Assembly: GCA_963677505.2 (NCBI GenBank)
Contig: CAXXWB010000004.1
Location: forward strand, 1 to 64,000
Direction: 5' to 3'
Origin: JBGSUZ01 sp963677505
Lineage (GTDB): Bacteria; Bacillota; Clostridia; Peptostreptococcales; Acidaminobacteraceae
Length of the DNA: 64,000 bases
Below, piece after piece: positions 1-8,560 of this stretch (position 1 is its first letter; each line of letters opens with the position of its first letter). The translations under genes and the position numbers were made by a program. A model generated the notes under the pieces. The model worked only from the letters and a program-made list of their open reading frames with translations. It was not told the origin of the DNA and ran no database searches.

Positions 1-2618
1 AGCCTCCAAAATCCAGCGCACAAGGATATCAGATGGCCTGTTCTGGCGATGCCCTCATGTGGCGAGGCATTAATTGATGGATGGTCTTGAGCTTTTACTG
101 TCGCCGCATTTGGAGCACCAGTTGCTGAAGCGTAAACTAGGTAATAGTATGTCCCTGCTTCATCGGATGTAAAGTTAAGTGTTCCAGCAATGTCACTTAA
201 GCCACTGGCACTTGTAGCGCTTAATGTTGGTGCTGTGGTGTCTGGTGTCGCTGTTGTTGTGAAACTTATGGTTGAGACTGCTGATATATTATTAGAACTG
301 TCTTCTACAACAACATAGGCTTTATAAGCGGTTGAGGCTGTTAAGCCACTCATACTTGCTGTATTCGCTGCGGCTGAGGCAGCGCCTGTTCCATTTGCTA
401 CAGCTGCACCTTGAGCTTTTACTGTCGCCGCATTTGGCGCGCCAGCCGCTGAAGCATAAACTAGGTAATAGTATGTCCCTGCTTCATCGGATGTAAAGTT
501 AAGTGTTCCAGCAATGTCACTTAAGCCACTGGCACTTGTAGCGCTTAATGTTGGTGCTGTGGTGTCTGGTGTCGCTGTTGTTGTGAAACTTATGGTTGAG
601 ACTGCTGATATATTATTGGAACTGTCTTCTACAACAACATAAGCTTTATAAGCGGTTGAAGCTGTTAAGCCACTCATACTAGCTGTATTTGCTGCGGCTG
701 ATGCAGCGCCTGTTCCACTTGCTACAGCTGCACCTTGAGCTTTTACTGTCGCCGCATTTGGCGCGCCAGCCGCTGAAGCATAAACTAGGTAATAGTAAGT
801 GCCCGCTTCATCGGATGTAAAGTTAAGTGTTCCAGCAATGTCACTTAAGCCACTAGCACTTGTAGCGCTTAATGTTGGTGCTGTTACGTCCAAAGTTGTG
901 AAAGGTAAGCTGAATACGGCTGATTGATTGCTCGCTGCATCTTCTACAAAGATATGTGCCTTATAAGAAGTGGAATCGTTTAGACCTGTCAAACTAAATG
1001 TATTTGCTAGAGACGCAGTACTTGTTCCTTTTTTTATAGATGTCCCTTGAGCTTTGATTGTGGCTGCATCTGGGGTAGCATCTCCTGAAAGATATAACAG
1101 ATAATAGTAAGTTCCACCTTCGTCTGTATCAAAATTTACGGTAGCCGACGAACTTGTTATACTGGTAACATTTCCATTAGTTATGGTTGGTGCTATAACG
1201 TCTGGAGGTGCTGCAGATGTAAAGGTTACTGGCGAGACCAGCGAAATATTGCTTAAAGCATCTTCCACAACCACGTATACCTTATAGGCAGTGGACGGGC
1301 TCAATCCGCTAATTGTAGCGGTGTTAGCCGACGCTGCAGCTGCAGCTGTTCCCTTTGTCACTGCTGTTCCTTGAAGTTTTACAGTTGCCGCATTTGGTGC
1401 TGAGTCAGCTGAAGCATACACCAAATAGTAATATGTCCCTGCTTCGTCAGAGGTGAAGTTCAATGTTCCCCCTGAATGTGTTACACCAGTGACGCTGACG
1501 CTACTTAAAATAGGCGCCGTAACGTCTGGTGTAGCCGTCGTAGAGAATGAAATGGTAGAGACCGCTGAAATATTAGTCGCAGCATCTTCTACAATTACAT
1601 AAGCTTTATAATCTGTTAATTCGCTCAACCCAGTTAAATTAACCGTATGTGCCGCAGCGGATGCTGCTGCCGTTCCATGTGCAACTGAGGCACCTTGTGC
1701 TTTGATGGTTGCTGCATTTGGTGCACCATCAGCTGCTGCATAAAGCAAATAGTAATAGGTACCGGCTTCATCAGAGGTGAAGTTTATTTTTGCACCACCA
1801 TTATCAATATCGCTTGCACTTTGACCGCTTAATATTGGTGCTGTTTTATCAACGACAATGCCACCAGTATGTGTGACAGATGTTATCCCTGCGCCGCCTC
1901 CATTATCAGCTGTGAATTCAGGGTTATAGGTGCCTGGAGTTATGCCCAACCCGTCAATATTCCAGTTTAATGTCCAAGGACCCGTCCCACCTGTTACAAC
2001 GGTGGACTGAGTATGACCGTCAATAGTTGCAGCAACAGTAACATCTCCGCCACCTGCATTAGCGGTTGTTCCTGATACGCTAATGGTTTGACCTGCTTTG
2101 TAGTAAGCTGTGGTACTTGCACCTGTTACAGAAAGATCCGCTGGTGCAAATAGCGATCCACCTGTTATGCTTAAATCACACTTATTATTTAAATACACTG
2201 GACCTGATACATTATAGTCTTGAACATAAAGATAATAAGTAGCACCCGCTGTTAAAACACAGGTGAACTTAAAGCTATCATTTGGATTACCACCGTCCTG
2301 TCCAGTTCCAGCATCATAACCCGCCCCGCCATTAATATTAGTAGTAATCATTGCCTCACTACTATCATATAGTGTCCCCGTAGTGTCAGGCACCGTCCCT
2401 ACAGTTTCCTCATTTAAAGTTTCTATCGTATAAGTTCCTGACATGCTAGGTATAAATTTAAATATACCTACGCTCAGTTCAATATTTGTTACAGATGAAG
2501 TCAACAAAGGCGCATTTGCAAAATCACTTCCACCAACAGTAGTAGCAAAGCCACTAATCCCCAGCGAAGTCCAAATCAAGACCACTATTAACAACAGAGA
2601 AATTTTTCTTATTTTCAT
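1..2618 (-). CDS. Secreted multi-repeat surface protein (3' end beyond window)
   Basis: The reading frame is open from an ATG at 2618 to the left edge, so at least 872 codons are seen and the C-terminus is missing. The ribosome site is AAAGGAG, 8 nt before the ATG. The N-terminus (MKIRKISLLLIVVLIW, ending near GFA) is a signal peptide. Next comes a PPC-like beta domain (about residues 30-150, with a typical TYYLYVQDY strand), then Ig-like segments, then at least five repeats of about 108 residues. Each repeat has a core TSDEAGTYYYLVYAS and a strand YKAYVVVEDA, like fibronectin III/Ig-like surface repeats. No cell-wall anchor is visible because the end is cut. It is inferred to be a cell-surface or secreted adhesin-like protein. 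A micro-ORF lies 3 nt upstream. The last 86 nt at the left edge leave the repeat pattern abruptly. Confidence 0.85.
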   Translation of the reverse strand, partial: MKIRKISLLLIVVLIWTSLGISGFATTVGGSDFANAPLLTSSVTNIELSVGIFKFIPSMSGTYTIETLNEETVGTVPDTTGTLYDSSEAMITTNINGGAGYDAGTGQDGGNPNDSFKFTCVLTAGATYYLYVQDYNVSGPVYLNNKCDLSITGGSLFAPADLSVTGASTTAYYKAGQTISVSGTTANAGGGDVTVAATIDGHTQSTVVTGGTGPWTLNWNIDGLGITPGTYNPEFTADNGGGAGITSVTHTGGIVVDKTAPILSGQSASDIDNGGAKINFTSDEAGTYYYLLYAAADGAPNAATIKAQGASVAHGTAAASAAAHTVNLTGLSELTDYKAYVIVEDAATNISAVSTISFSTTATPDVTAPILSSVSVTGVTHSGGTLNFTSDEAGTYYYLVYASADSAPNAATVKLQGTAVTKGTAAAAASANTATISGLSPSTAYKVYVVVEDALSNISLVSPVTFTSAAPPDVIAPTITNGNVTSITSSSATVNFDTDEGGTYYYLLYLSGDATPDAATIKAQGTSIKKGTSTASLANTFSLTGLNDSTSYKAHIFVEDAASNQSAVFSLPFTTLDVTAPTLSATSASGLSDIAGTLNFTSDEAGTYYYLVYASAAGAPNAATVKAQGAAVASGTGAASAAANTASMSGLTASTAYKAYVVVEDSSNNISAVSTISFTTTATPDTTAPTLSATSASGLSDIAGTLNFTSDEAGTYYYLVYASAAGAPNAATVKAQGAAVANGTGAASAAANTASMSGLTASTAYKAYVVVEDSSNNISAVSTISFTTTATPDTTAPTLSATSASGLSDIAGTLNFTSDEAGTYYYLVYASATGAPNAATVKAQDHPSINASPHEGIARTGHLISLCAGFWR
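87..1694 (-). repeat. Tandem in-gene repeats, mostly 324-bp units
   Basis: The anchor TTGAGCTTTT or its variants recurs at 87, 411, 735, 1047, 1371 and 1695. Spacings are 324, 324, 312, 324 and 324 bp, that is 108 or 104 codons. The first two units (87-734) are nearly base-identical over their length, while the later ones are diverged. This indicates recent expansion at the 3' side of the gene, and such tracts can change copy number by recombination or be collapsed in assembly. Confidence 0.9.
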
Positions 2619-2621
2619 TGT

Positions 2622-2735
2622 TTACTCCTTTCTATATTTTTCCTTTAGATTCCTTATCCATAATATCGAAATACAAAATTGCATAACCTCATTTTTAACA
2701 TCAACCTTTAGAAAACGATACTCTGTTTCCATCAT
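2622..2735 (-). CDS. Leader micro-ORF (37-38 aa) upstream of the repeat protein
   Basis: A short frame starting ATGATG at 2735 has a strong ribosome site (AAGGAG, 7-8 nt upstream) and encodes about 38 residues beginning MMETEYRFLK and ending KEKYRKE. Its stop overlaps the spacer of the ribosome site of the large secreted protein, which starts 3 nt further on, so translation could be coupled. A 14-bp inverted repeat has one arm before this ORF's ribosome site and the other arm inside it. No family is recognised. It may be a leader peptide or a chance ORF; the strong ribosome site argues for translation. Confidence 0.45.
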   Translation of the reverse strand: MMETEYRFLKVDVKNEVMQFCISILWIRNLKEKYRKE

Positions 2736-2762
2736 GATTTGATCTCCTTGAGGTTATGCAAT
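2678..2762 (-). promoter_or_regulatory. 14-bp inverted repeat in the leader of the repeat protein
   Basis: ATTGCATAACCTCA (2678-2691) and TGAGGTTATGCAAT (2749-2762) are perfect reverse complements separated by 57 nt. In the minus-strand transcript they could form a long stem whose loop holds the ribosome site and start of the micro-ORF. This would be an attenuator-like leader for the downstream surface-protein gene. Function is inferred. Confidence 0.5.
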
Positions 2763-2842
2763 ATATGCTGTTTCTTTAATTGATGGATGGCTTGATTTCT
2801 AAGCCAATCTAAAAATTGAGTTAAAGCACTTTCATTTTATGC

Positions 2843-4144
2843 CTATCTTGTAATGGTAAAGGTATACTTTCGGCTGTCACCACCACTTGCAGAAAGGACA
2901 TCAATCACTAAAGTATTCGAACCTACTACAAGGTTAACCGTAGCCTTGTTCCCTGCTGTCACCACATTACCATTAACCTTAACCGTAGCTGTCAAATCTT
3001 CTGCTGTAGGCAGTATCTTAAGAGATGCTGTTGCACTCGGTACAGTTAATGAATAAGTATATGTGGTTTTTACAAATACAAGTCCTTGTATCCCTGTCAA
3101 ACTTGCCAAATAAGGATCGCTAGCTCTGACCACTGTAATGGTATAGGTTTTAGTAACGCCACCAGTTGTAGTAACAATCGTGATGGTATTGCTACCGATT
3201 CCCAATGTTACTGGTGCTGGCTGACCGCTGGTTGCAGCTACTCCGTTTACTGTTATGGTTGTCCCAGTAGCAGCAGTTGGTGTCACTGTAACGCTGGCTG
3301 TATCAAAACCTACGTTTGCAGTCGTATATGCTAATGTATCGCTTCCGAATACTGGACTTAATGCACCGCTGCTGATTGTAAGACCACTCAGACCAGCACC
3401 TTGCTCTCTGACAATTGTAACCGTATAGGTTAGAGTTGTCCCGTCAAATGAAGTCACCGCAATTGTGATAACATTGCTTCCTACATTTAAATTAACAGGC
3501 GTGCTTGAACCATTTAATACGGCTGCACCATTAATTTTTATGGAAGCTGATGGATCTTGCGAACTGGCAACCACGTTGACGCTTGATGTGGCATATGGCA
3601 CATTTGCCGTTGTATAATTTAGTGTGGTTGGCGCAAAAGTTGGATTGGTTACCAACGCAACGTTGTTGGCGTTAATATTAAGACCAGAAAGATAATATGA
3701 GCCACAACCATTGATTGCTAAATCAACTACAGCAGCCAGTTGATTATTGTTCGTTAACCCCTTTGTCACGGATAACTGAACGAATCTGTACATTACCGGA
3801 GTTGGCAGCGGCCGATTGGTTACGCTACCTGTGTTGTTCGTAACGGTATCAAGAGTTACCCAAGTTGAATTATTTAAACTACCTAAAAGTATAAAATCTC
3901 TCATGTTGTAATCTGGAGACCGCCAATTGGCAACAGCCCCCATATGCGTAACTACCCATGAAGAGATCAAGTAAGGTCTCCCTAAATCTACAGTCAATGT
4001 AGCCGGTCTACTCGTACTTACCGAATTGCATAACCATCTGTTGATTGCTGTAATACTTCCATCAACAGCTTTGGATGGTGCAAACGGCTTAACGAATCCA
4101 CTTGCCGTCACTGGTTTATTTAAAGCAATATTAGTCATTGCCAT
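2843..4144 (-). CDS. Discoidin (F5/8 type C) plus cadherin-like domain protein without signal peptide
   Basis: The ATG at 4144 is preferred over an upstream GTG at 4165, because the AAGGGTGG ribosome site lies between them; this gives 433 aa. Residues about 5-145 form a discoidin/F5-8C carbohydrate-binding-like domain (ALNKPVTASG start, TVDLG strand, FVQLSVTKG). Three cadherin-like beta-sandwich repeats of about 90 residues follow, each with the pattern SSVNVVAS, GSNVITI, YTVTIVR. There is no signal peptide or membrane segment, although both domain types are normally extracellular. It follows two miniature tail-collar genes in the same direction, so it may be loaded on a tail-like particle or leave the cell by another route; that is inference. 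Confidence 0.75.
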   Translation of the reverse strand: MAMTNIALNKPVTASGFVKPFAPSKAVDGSITAINRWLCNSVSTSRPATLTVDLGRPYLISSWVVTHMGAVANWRSPDYNMRDFILLGSLNNSTWVTLDTVTNNTGSVTNRPLPTPVMYRFVQLSVTKGLTNNNQLAAVVDLAINGCGSYYLSGLNINANNVALVTNPTFAPTTLNYTTANVPYATSSVNVVASSQDPSASIKINGAAVLNGSSTPVNLNVGSNVITIAVTSFDGTTLTYTVTIVREQGAGLSGLTISSGALSPVFGSDTLAYTTANVGFDTASVTVTPTAATGTTITVNGVAATSGQPAPVTLGIGSNTITIVTTTGGVTKTYTITVVRASDPYLASLTGIQGLVFVKTTYTYSLTVPSATASLKILPTAEDLTATVKVNGNVVTAGNKATVNLVVGSNTLVIDVLSASGGDSRKYTFTITR

Positions 4145-4230
4145 TTTTATTTCCACCCTTTCCACTCAAAACAAATTAATATTTTGATTATTTTATTTTC
4201 TAAAAGCTATTCACTCTTTGATATAATCTA

Positions 4231-4473
4231 TTACTCTCTAGAAGGGTATAGACCTGTTGTGCATATATAATAGTTCATATTTGGGATTGGCTCTGCGCCC
4301 ATAAGATTTGGTAGAGCAAATGTATTCCTACCATCCCCACCAAAGTTCGCTCCAATTAATGAATACAAAGCCTGATTTTGAACGATGCTCATCACCATAC
4401 CATTGCAGAGTGCCCATCCGTATGGGGCATAACCGTAAGGGAAAAGAACTATCCCGCCTATGTAATAATCCAT
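4231..4473 (-). CDS. Miniature tail-collar domain protein, copy A
   Basis: This 80-aa protein starts at an ATG with a TAGGAGG ribosome site. The sequence shows the phage tail-collar/MdpB pattern: GGIVLFPYGYAPYGWALCNG, then QNQALYSLIG, then FGGDGRNTFALPNL. Family members are usually about 170-200 aa with a longer C-terminal part; here the protein stops soon after the LP(N/D)L motif with a YPSRE tail. It is about 60% alike to the neighbouring copy B, indicating tandem duplication. There is no signal peptide. Role is unknown; a structural tip or receptor-binding piece is possible. Confidence 0.7.
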   Translation of the reverse strand: MDYYIGGIVLFPYGYAPYGWALCNGMVMSIVQNQALYSLIGANFGGDGRNTFALPNLMGAEPIPNMNYYICTTGLYPSRE

Positions 4474-4555
4474 ATAAAATTACCTCCTAAAAATGAGTTA
4501 GTGTTTTTTAATTCATATAGCTTTCTTTCCAGAACTTAAATTCAATTCTTTTTGA

Positions 4556-4804
4556 TTATTGTCTCTGAGGGAAAATACCAGTCATTGCAATGCAATAACT
4601 CATGTTTGGGATTGGTTCTGCACCTCTTAAGTCTGGCAATTTAAAAGTTGTTGCGCCATTCCCACCGAACCTAATACCTAACAATGCGTACAGCGCGTTG
4701 TACTGATTGATTTGAAGTTCTTGTCCCTGACATGCCATCCAACCAGCTGGAACAAAGTTGTAAGGGAACAGTACAATGCCACCTAAAAAGTAATCAATAT
4801 CCAT
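4556..4804 (-). CDS. Miniature tail-collar domain protein, copy B
   Basis: This 82-aa protein has an ATG start and a GGAGGTAAGAAG leader. It shows the same collar motifs as copy A: GGIVLFPYNFVPAGWMACQG, QYNALYALLG, FGGNGATTFKLPDLRG, and the shared GAEPIPNM segment and short FPQRQ tail. It is the first gene after the MalT/LuxR-type regulator and is separated from it by a hairpin and a small palindrome. The two copies differ in loop residues but not in length, suggesting a small functional unit rather than a truncated gene. Confidence 0.7.
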   Translation of the reverse strand: MDIDYFLGGIVLFPYNFVPAGWMACQGQELQINQYNALYALLGIRFGGNGATTFKLPDLRGAEPIPNMSYCIAMTGIFPQRQ

Positions 4805-4898
4805 CTTCTTACCTCCATTTTTTTTGTGTGTTTGCTTAACTTTGATGATAGACGTTTCATTTTGAACTGTGTAACTTTTTTATTTGTAATTTTTTTTA

Positions 4899-4939
4899 CA
4901 TAAAAACCCACTACATTAATTATATAGTGGGTTTTTATG
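4899..4939. terminator. Bidirectional hairpin terminator
   Basis: CATAAAAACCCACTA and TAGTGGGTTTTTATG form a 15-bp perfect stem around an 11-nt loop. A-runs and T-runs flank it on both strands. It lies between the regulator gene and collar copy B, so on the minus strand it would end the regulator transcript. Confidence 0.8.
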
Positions 4940-4946
4940 TTACCAA

Positions 4947-4963
4947 ACTACCCAGTGGGTAGT
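4947..4963. promoter_or_regulatory. Palindrome ACTACCC-N3-GGGTAGT beside the LuxR stop codon
   Basis: The perfect 7-bp arms ACTACCC (4947-4953) and GGGTAGT (4957-4963) sit 3 bp past the stop of the MalT/LuxR-type regulator. The same arms with a 4-nt spacer recur at 63867-63884 beside a paralogous regulator. It could be an operator for these regulators or an RNA hairpin. Confidence 0.5.
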
Positions 4964-4965
4964 CT

Positions 4966-7440
4966 TTATGAAAAATATTGATTCAGTAAAGCTCTGTTAT
5001 TGATATCAAGCTTTGAAAAAATGCTTTTAAGTGCCATTTTTACGGTATTTGTACTTATGAACAACTGGGCTCCTATTTCATTATTTGTCATGCCTTTTGC
5101 AGCTAAAAGAGCTATTTCAGTCTCTCTAGCCGTTAGTTCTGGTTTATTTTTAGAAAAATTCTTCTTCTTAATTTGTTCGATTTTGATTCGGTAGGTTTTG
5201 TACATTTCCAATATGCTGATAATTTCTTTTTTATATAGACCTTCTCCTAAAATTTCCTCTAGTAAGGGTTTTATATAGTCACAATTTTCAACAAAAGGCA
5301 TATACATTTGATCTGCCCCAGCATCACTTAAAGCTCTTTTAATGATTTTTCTGCCCTCATTAAATCGATGGACTTGATAATTCGCTGCCGCAATATAAAT
5401 TTGAATATAAATCAAGCTTAAGTAATTAGGATAGAAGGAAGCCTCTCCCATCAACTCATCGGCAATGCCGAGTATTTTCAGGTAATCGCCATGAATCAGC
5501 AACGCCCTCCCATAAACGATTTTATAAAATGGCTGTGCAGGAAAATAGAGTTTGTGGGCTTCTAAATCTCCCTCTCTTATCCATGCAGGTATTTTTTCAT
5601 ATTGACTCAATGAACTATAAATAAATCCCTGACTCAGCTCAATGGTCAGGAGTAAACCACTCCATTTTTTATTATCCGATTTTTTATACATGCTTTGAAT
5701 AATCTCAAGGGCAAGGTCATAGTCACCTTTTCCTATAGCAATTCTCGCATTTAAAAAAGAGGCACATATAACAATGTCCTGTTGATCATTGCGGTTTGAA
5801 GGATATAACGCTTTATTCAGTAAAATTTCTGCACTTTCTGTGTCTCCAATATTAAAAAAATACTCTGCTTCCATAACAGAGTCGCTCCCCGATCCATGAC
5901 CCTCTGTAAGCTTACTATAGATTGGAATTGCCTCTTTTAAATTTTGTACATCGTGATATAGGGTTCCTGGTTCTCTATAGAACATATAGAGAATCGAAGG
6001 CGCATCAAAAGTCCAACTGCTCTTCGTATCTAGGAATTTAACCGATTGTTTTAACAGACCCGCTGCTTTTTTTATATGTACCAACATTTGATTAATGTCA
6101 TTGTATTTTGTAAAAGTAAGGAGCACTTCATATTCACCTTTTAAAGCCAACAGACTCTCTCTGTCATGAATTGTGTCCATCTGAATGATTTCTTCAAACT
6201 CTGCACAAACCTGATTGAAACGCTCCATGTCATTAAAGGAGAATAGGCATATGGCATAAATAAGCATCGCTATAGGATGTTGCTGTCTTAAAGGTTTTGG
6301 GCACTCTTCAAAGTACTTTCTAAAGGTTTCTTGATCAACAATATAAATACTTTGACCTTTATCTACTTCAACGGTGGAAAGAATATTTTCAAAATCTCCA
6401 ATTTTATAATAATTATCCATCGCTTCAAGATGGTTCCCTTGAGCCAGATGATAATTTGCAATTCTTTCATAATACTCTCGCTTATAGGCAATATCCTTTT
6501 GTTTAAAGCCCTCTTGTAAGTATTTTGAAAAGATATGATGGAGGTGATAACTATTGCTTTTTTCATTGTAGTTTAAAAATCCGTTTTTACAGATAATCTC
6601 TTTGATAATATTTTCTACATTGGTTTTACCGCTGATATCCATTGCCTGATTGATATTGAAATCTTTTAGAAAACTGATAGATTGTAAAAAATCTTTTACA
6701 TCTTTAGATTCATTTGCATAGACTGTATTTTCAATTAAATCATACATTTTTTTAGTCAGTTCAATATTCTCATTTTTATTATAACTTTCCCTTAATAAAT
6801 AAAGCCCCATGTACCAACCTTCTGTAATAGCAAAAATTTGATCCGCTTCTTTATCTTTCAGAGAAATTCCACTTAGCTTATAGAATTTTTTTATTTCTAA
6901 GGAACTCAGTTCAAACATTTCCTTTGTGATGTGATGTACATAGCCCTTAGCAGACAATTCATTGATACTTTTCATTTCCATAAATCGAGTAATTAGAACA
7001 ATATGTAAATTTAGAATCTCTTTCATAGCTAATTGTTCGAGAAATTTATTAATTGATTCACTGCTGATCACGTGGTAACCGTCTAAAACAATAACCATTT
7101 TAGAATCCAATTTAGCTTTCTTAATAATACTCAGAGCTTCCTGTCGTTTGGTTTTATCTTCTGGAGGACCTAAGGCTAGTAAGTTTTTTGAAACCTCTTC
7201 GTGAAATGAGCCTATGCTCTCACAAATTTCAGTCCATATATTACCAACAGAGTCGTCATCTATATTAATCCATAGGTCATTAAGGCCTGTAGCTCTCAAA
7301 GTCTCTCTAACAGCCGTACTTTTCCCATATCCCATAGGAGCCTCTACAACCGTAAGGGGATAACTCGCTATTTTCCCCATACCTTCAATGACGCGATCTG
7401 GAAAATAAATTTTACTTTTCTTATTATCTCTGATTAACAT
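4966..7440 (-). CDS. MalT-like LuxR-family transcriptional regulator (STAND ATPase)
   Basis: This is an 824-aa protein. Residues 34-42 hold the Walker A motif (APMGYGKST), and a Walker B-like VIVLDGYHV lies near residue 120. The middle is helical, TPR-like repeat territory (about 330-740). The C-terminus (about 765-824) is a LuxR helix-turn-helix with LTARETEIALLAAKG and ISTNTVKMALKSI. Length and order fit the MalT/LAL-type STAND regulators, which bind ATP and an inducer and then activate promoters. The downstream collar, discoidin and repeat-protein genes run the same way and are likely targets; that is inferred. The C-terminus of a close paralogue lies at the right edge, also next to a surface-protein gene. 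Confidence 0.9.
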   Translation of the reverse strand: MLIRDNKKSKIYFPDRVIEGMGKIASYPLTVVEAPMGYGKSTAVRETLRATGLNDLWINIDDDSVGNIWTEICESIGSFHEEVSKNLLALGPPEDKTKRQEALSIIKKAKLDSKMVIVLDGYHVISSESINKFLEQLAMKEILNLHIVLITRFMEMKSINELSAKGYVHHITKEMFELSSLEIKKFYKLSGISLKDKEADQIFAITEGWYMGLYLLRESYNKNENIELTKKMYDLIENTVYANESKDVKDFLQSISFLKDFNINQAMDISGKTNVENIIKEIICKNGFLNYNEKSNSYHLHHIFSKYLQEGFKQKDIAYKREYYERIANYHLAQGNHLEAMDNYYKIGDFENILSTVEVDKGQSIYIVDQETFRKYFEECPKPLRQQHPIAMLIYAICLFSFNDMERFNQVCAEFEEIIQMDTIHDRESLLALKGEYEVLLTFTKYNDINQMLVHIKKAAGLLKQSVKFLDTKSSWTFDAPSILYMFYREPGTLYHDVQNLKEAIPIYSKLTEGHGSGSDSVMEAEYFFNIGDTESAEILLNKALYPSNRNDQQDIVICASFLNARIAIGKGDYDLALEIIQSMYKKSDNKKWSGLLLTIELSQGFIYSSLSQYEKIPAWIREGDLEAHKLYFPAQPFYKIVYGRALLIHGDYLKILGIADELMGEASFYPNYLSLIYIQIYIAAANYQVHRFNEGRKIIKRALSDAGADQMYMPFVENCDYIKPLLEEILGEGLYKKEIISILEMYKTYRIKIEQIKKKNFSKNKPELTARETEIALLAAKGMTNNEIGAQLFISTNTVKMALKSIFSKLDINNRALLNQYFS

Positions 7441-7547
7441 CTCTGCGCCTCACTTCATTTTGCCTTAGTCTATTTAAATTATGTAAGTGATTTTATTTAT
7501 TATTTTATTGTAACATACATAACTTGTAAATACACATTATCAAAACA

Positions 7548-8531
7548 TTAGATACCGCAGAAGCACTGATTTCTTCCCCTTGCTTTTGCAACATAGAGAT
7601 GATTGTCCGCTTCGTGAATCAGTATCTGCGGTTCCATATCCTGACTTGGTAAGATGGAGGCTACACCAATACTGACAGTTAACCTGCTTTTATCCGCTGT
7701 TGAAAATTCATGGAGAATTTCAGCTTCTTGAACAGCTTTAAGAATCCTCTCCGCTACAATATTAGCACCAAGAAGATCTACATTTGGCATAATAATCAAA
7801 TATTCTTCTCCGCCATACCTTCCAACAAAATCCTCTGACCGATATAAGGCGTCTTTACAAATTTGTGCGACACGTTTGAGGACATCGTCTCCCTTGAGAT
7901 GACCATAATTATCGTTGTAAAGTTTAAAGCAATCGTTATCAATCATCAGAGCTGAAATAGGTAGCTGGTACCTGACGCAGTTATTCCAGTGCATCTTTAA
8001 CATTTTGTCAATGCCACGACGATTGTAAATTTGAGTTAAACTGTCTATAATACTTAAATATTCAAGCACTTCTTTTTCTTGTTGCATACGCTGCAGTTCA
8101 ATAAGCTGACTTTCCATTTCAAGGAGTTGATGTTCAATAATCCGTCTCTGAAGATATAACTCTTTAAAGACGCGGGCTTTACTCCTGAGAACTATTGGAT
8201 CAATTGGCTTTGACAAATAGTCAATTGCGCCAACTTCATAGCCCCTAAAGATAGATTTTTGCTCCTTGCTGATTGCAGTCACAAAAATAATGGGAATCGA
8301 TTTTGTCTTCTCAATGCTCCTAAGGATTTCTGCCGTCTCAAAACCGTCCATAACAGGCATCTGAACATCCATGAAAATAACTGCGAAATCGTGTTCTAGG
8401 CATAGTGCCAGGGCTTCTTCACCAGACATCGCTTTGATGAGATCTAATTCAGGATCTGTCAGAACACTTTCCATTACAAGATGATTCTCTTTAAGGTCAT
8501 CTACAATCAATATTTTTACTAATTCCTTCAT
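7548..8531 (-). CDS. Response regulator with GGDEF (diguanylate cyclase) domain
   Basis: The start at 8531 (MKELVKILIVDD) is favoured by a GGAG site 8 nt upstream; an in-frame ATG lies 18 nt earlier. Residues about 5-120 are a receiver domain with the phospho-acceptor in MDVQMPVMDG and the conserved Lys in YLSKPID. A coiled linker follows, then a GGDEF domain (about 160-325) with the active-site variant GGEEY, which family knowledge accepts as catalytic. It should make c-di-GMP when phosphorylated. It follows cheR and the hybrid kinase, forming a three-gene signalling operon. Confidence 0.92.
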   Translation of the reverse strand: MKELVKILIVDDLKENHLVMESVLTDPELDLIKAMSGEEALALCLEHDFAVIFMDVQMPVMDGFETAEILRSIEKTKSIPIIFVTAISKEQKSIFRGYEVGAIDYLSKPIDPIVLRSKARVFKELYLQRRIIEHQLLEMESQLIELQRMQQEKEVLEYLSIIDSLTQIYNRRGIDKMLKMHWNNCVRYQLPISALMIDNDCFKLYNDNYGHLKGDDVLKRVAQICKDALYRSEDFVGRYGGEEYLIIMPNVDLLGANIVAERILKAVQEAEILHEFSTADKSRLTVSIGVASILPSQDMEPQILIHEADNHLYVAKARGRNQCFCGI

Positions 8532-8560
8532 TACAATTCTCCAATACATTTAATATGTCA

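Noticed and set aside
2443..2742. Plus-strand ORF of 99 codons over the start of the repeat protein
   Set aside because: It is antisense to the signal peptide region and micro-ORF; no ribosome site and no recognisable product.
4231..4804. Collar genes taken as part of a prophage
   Set aside because: No other phage genes (capsid, terminase, integrase, tail tube) are in the window.
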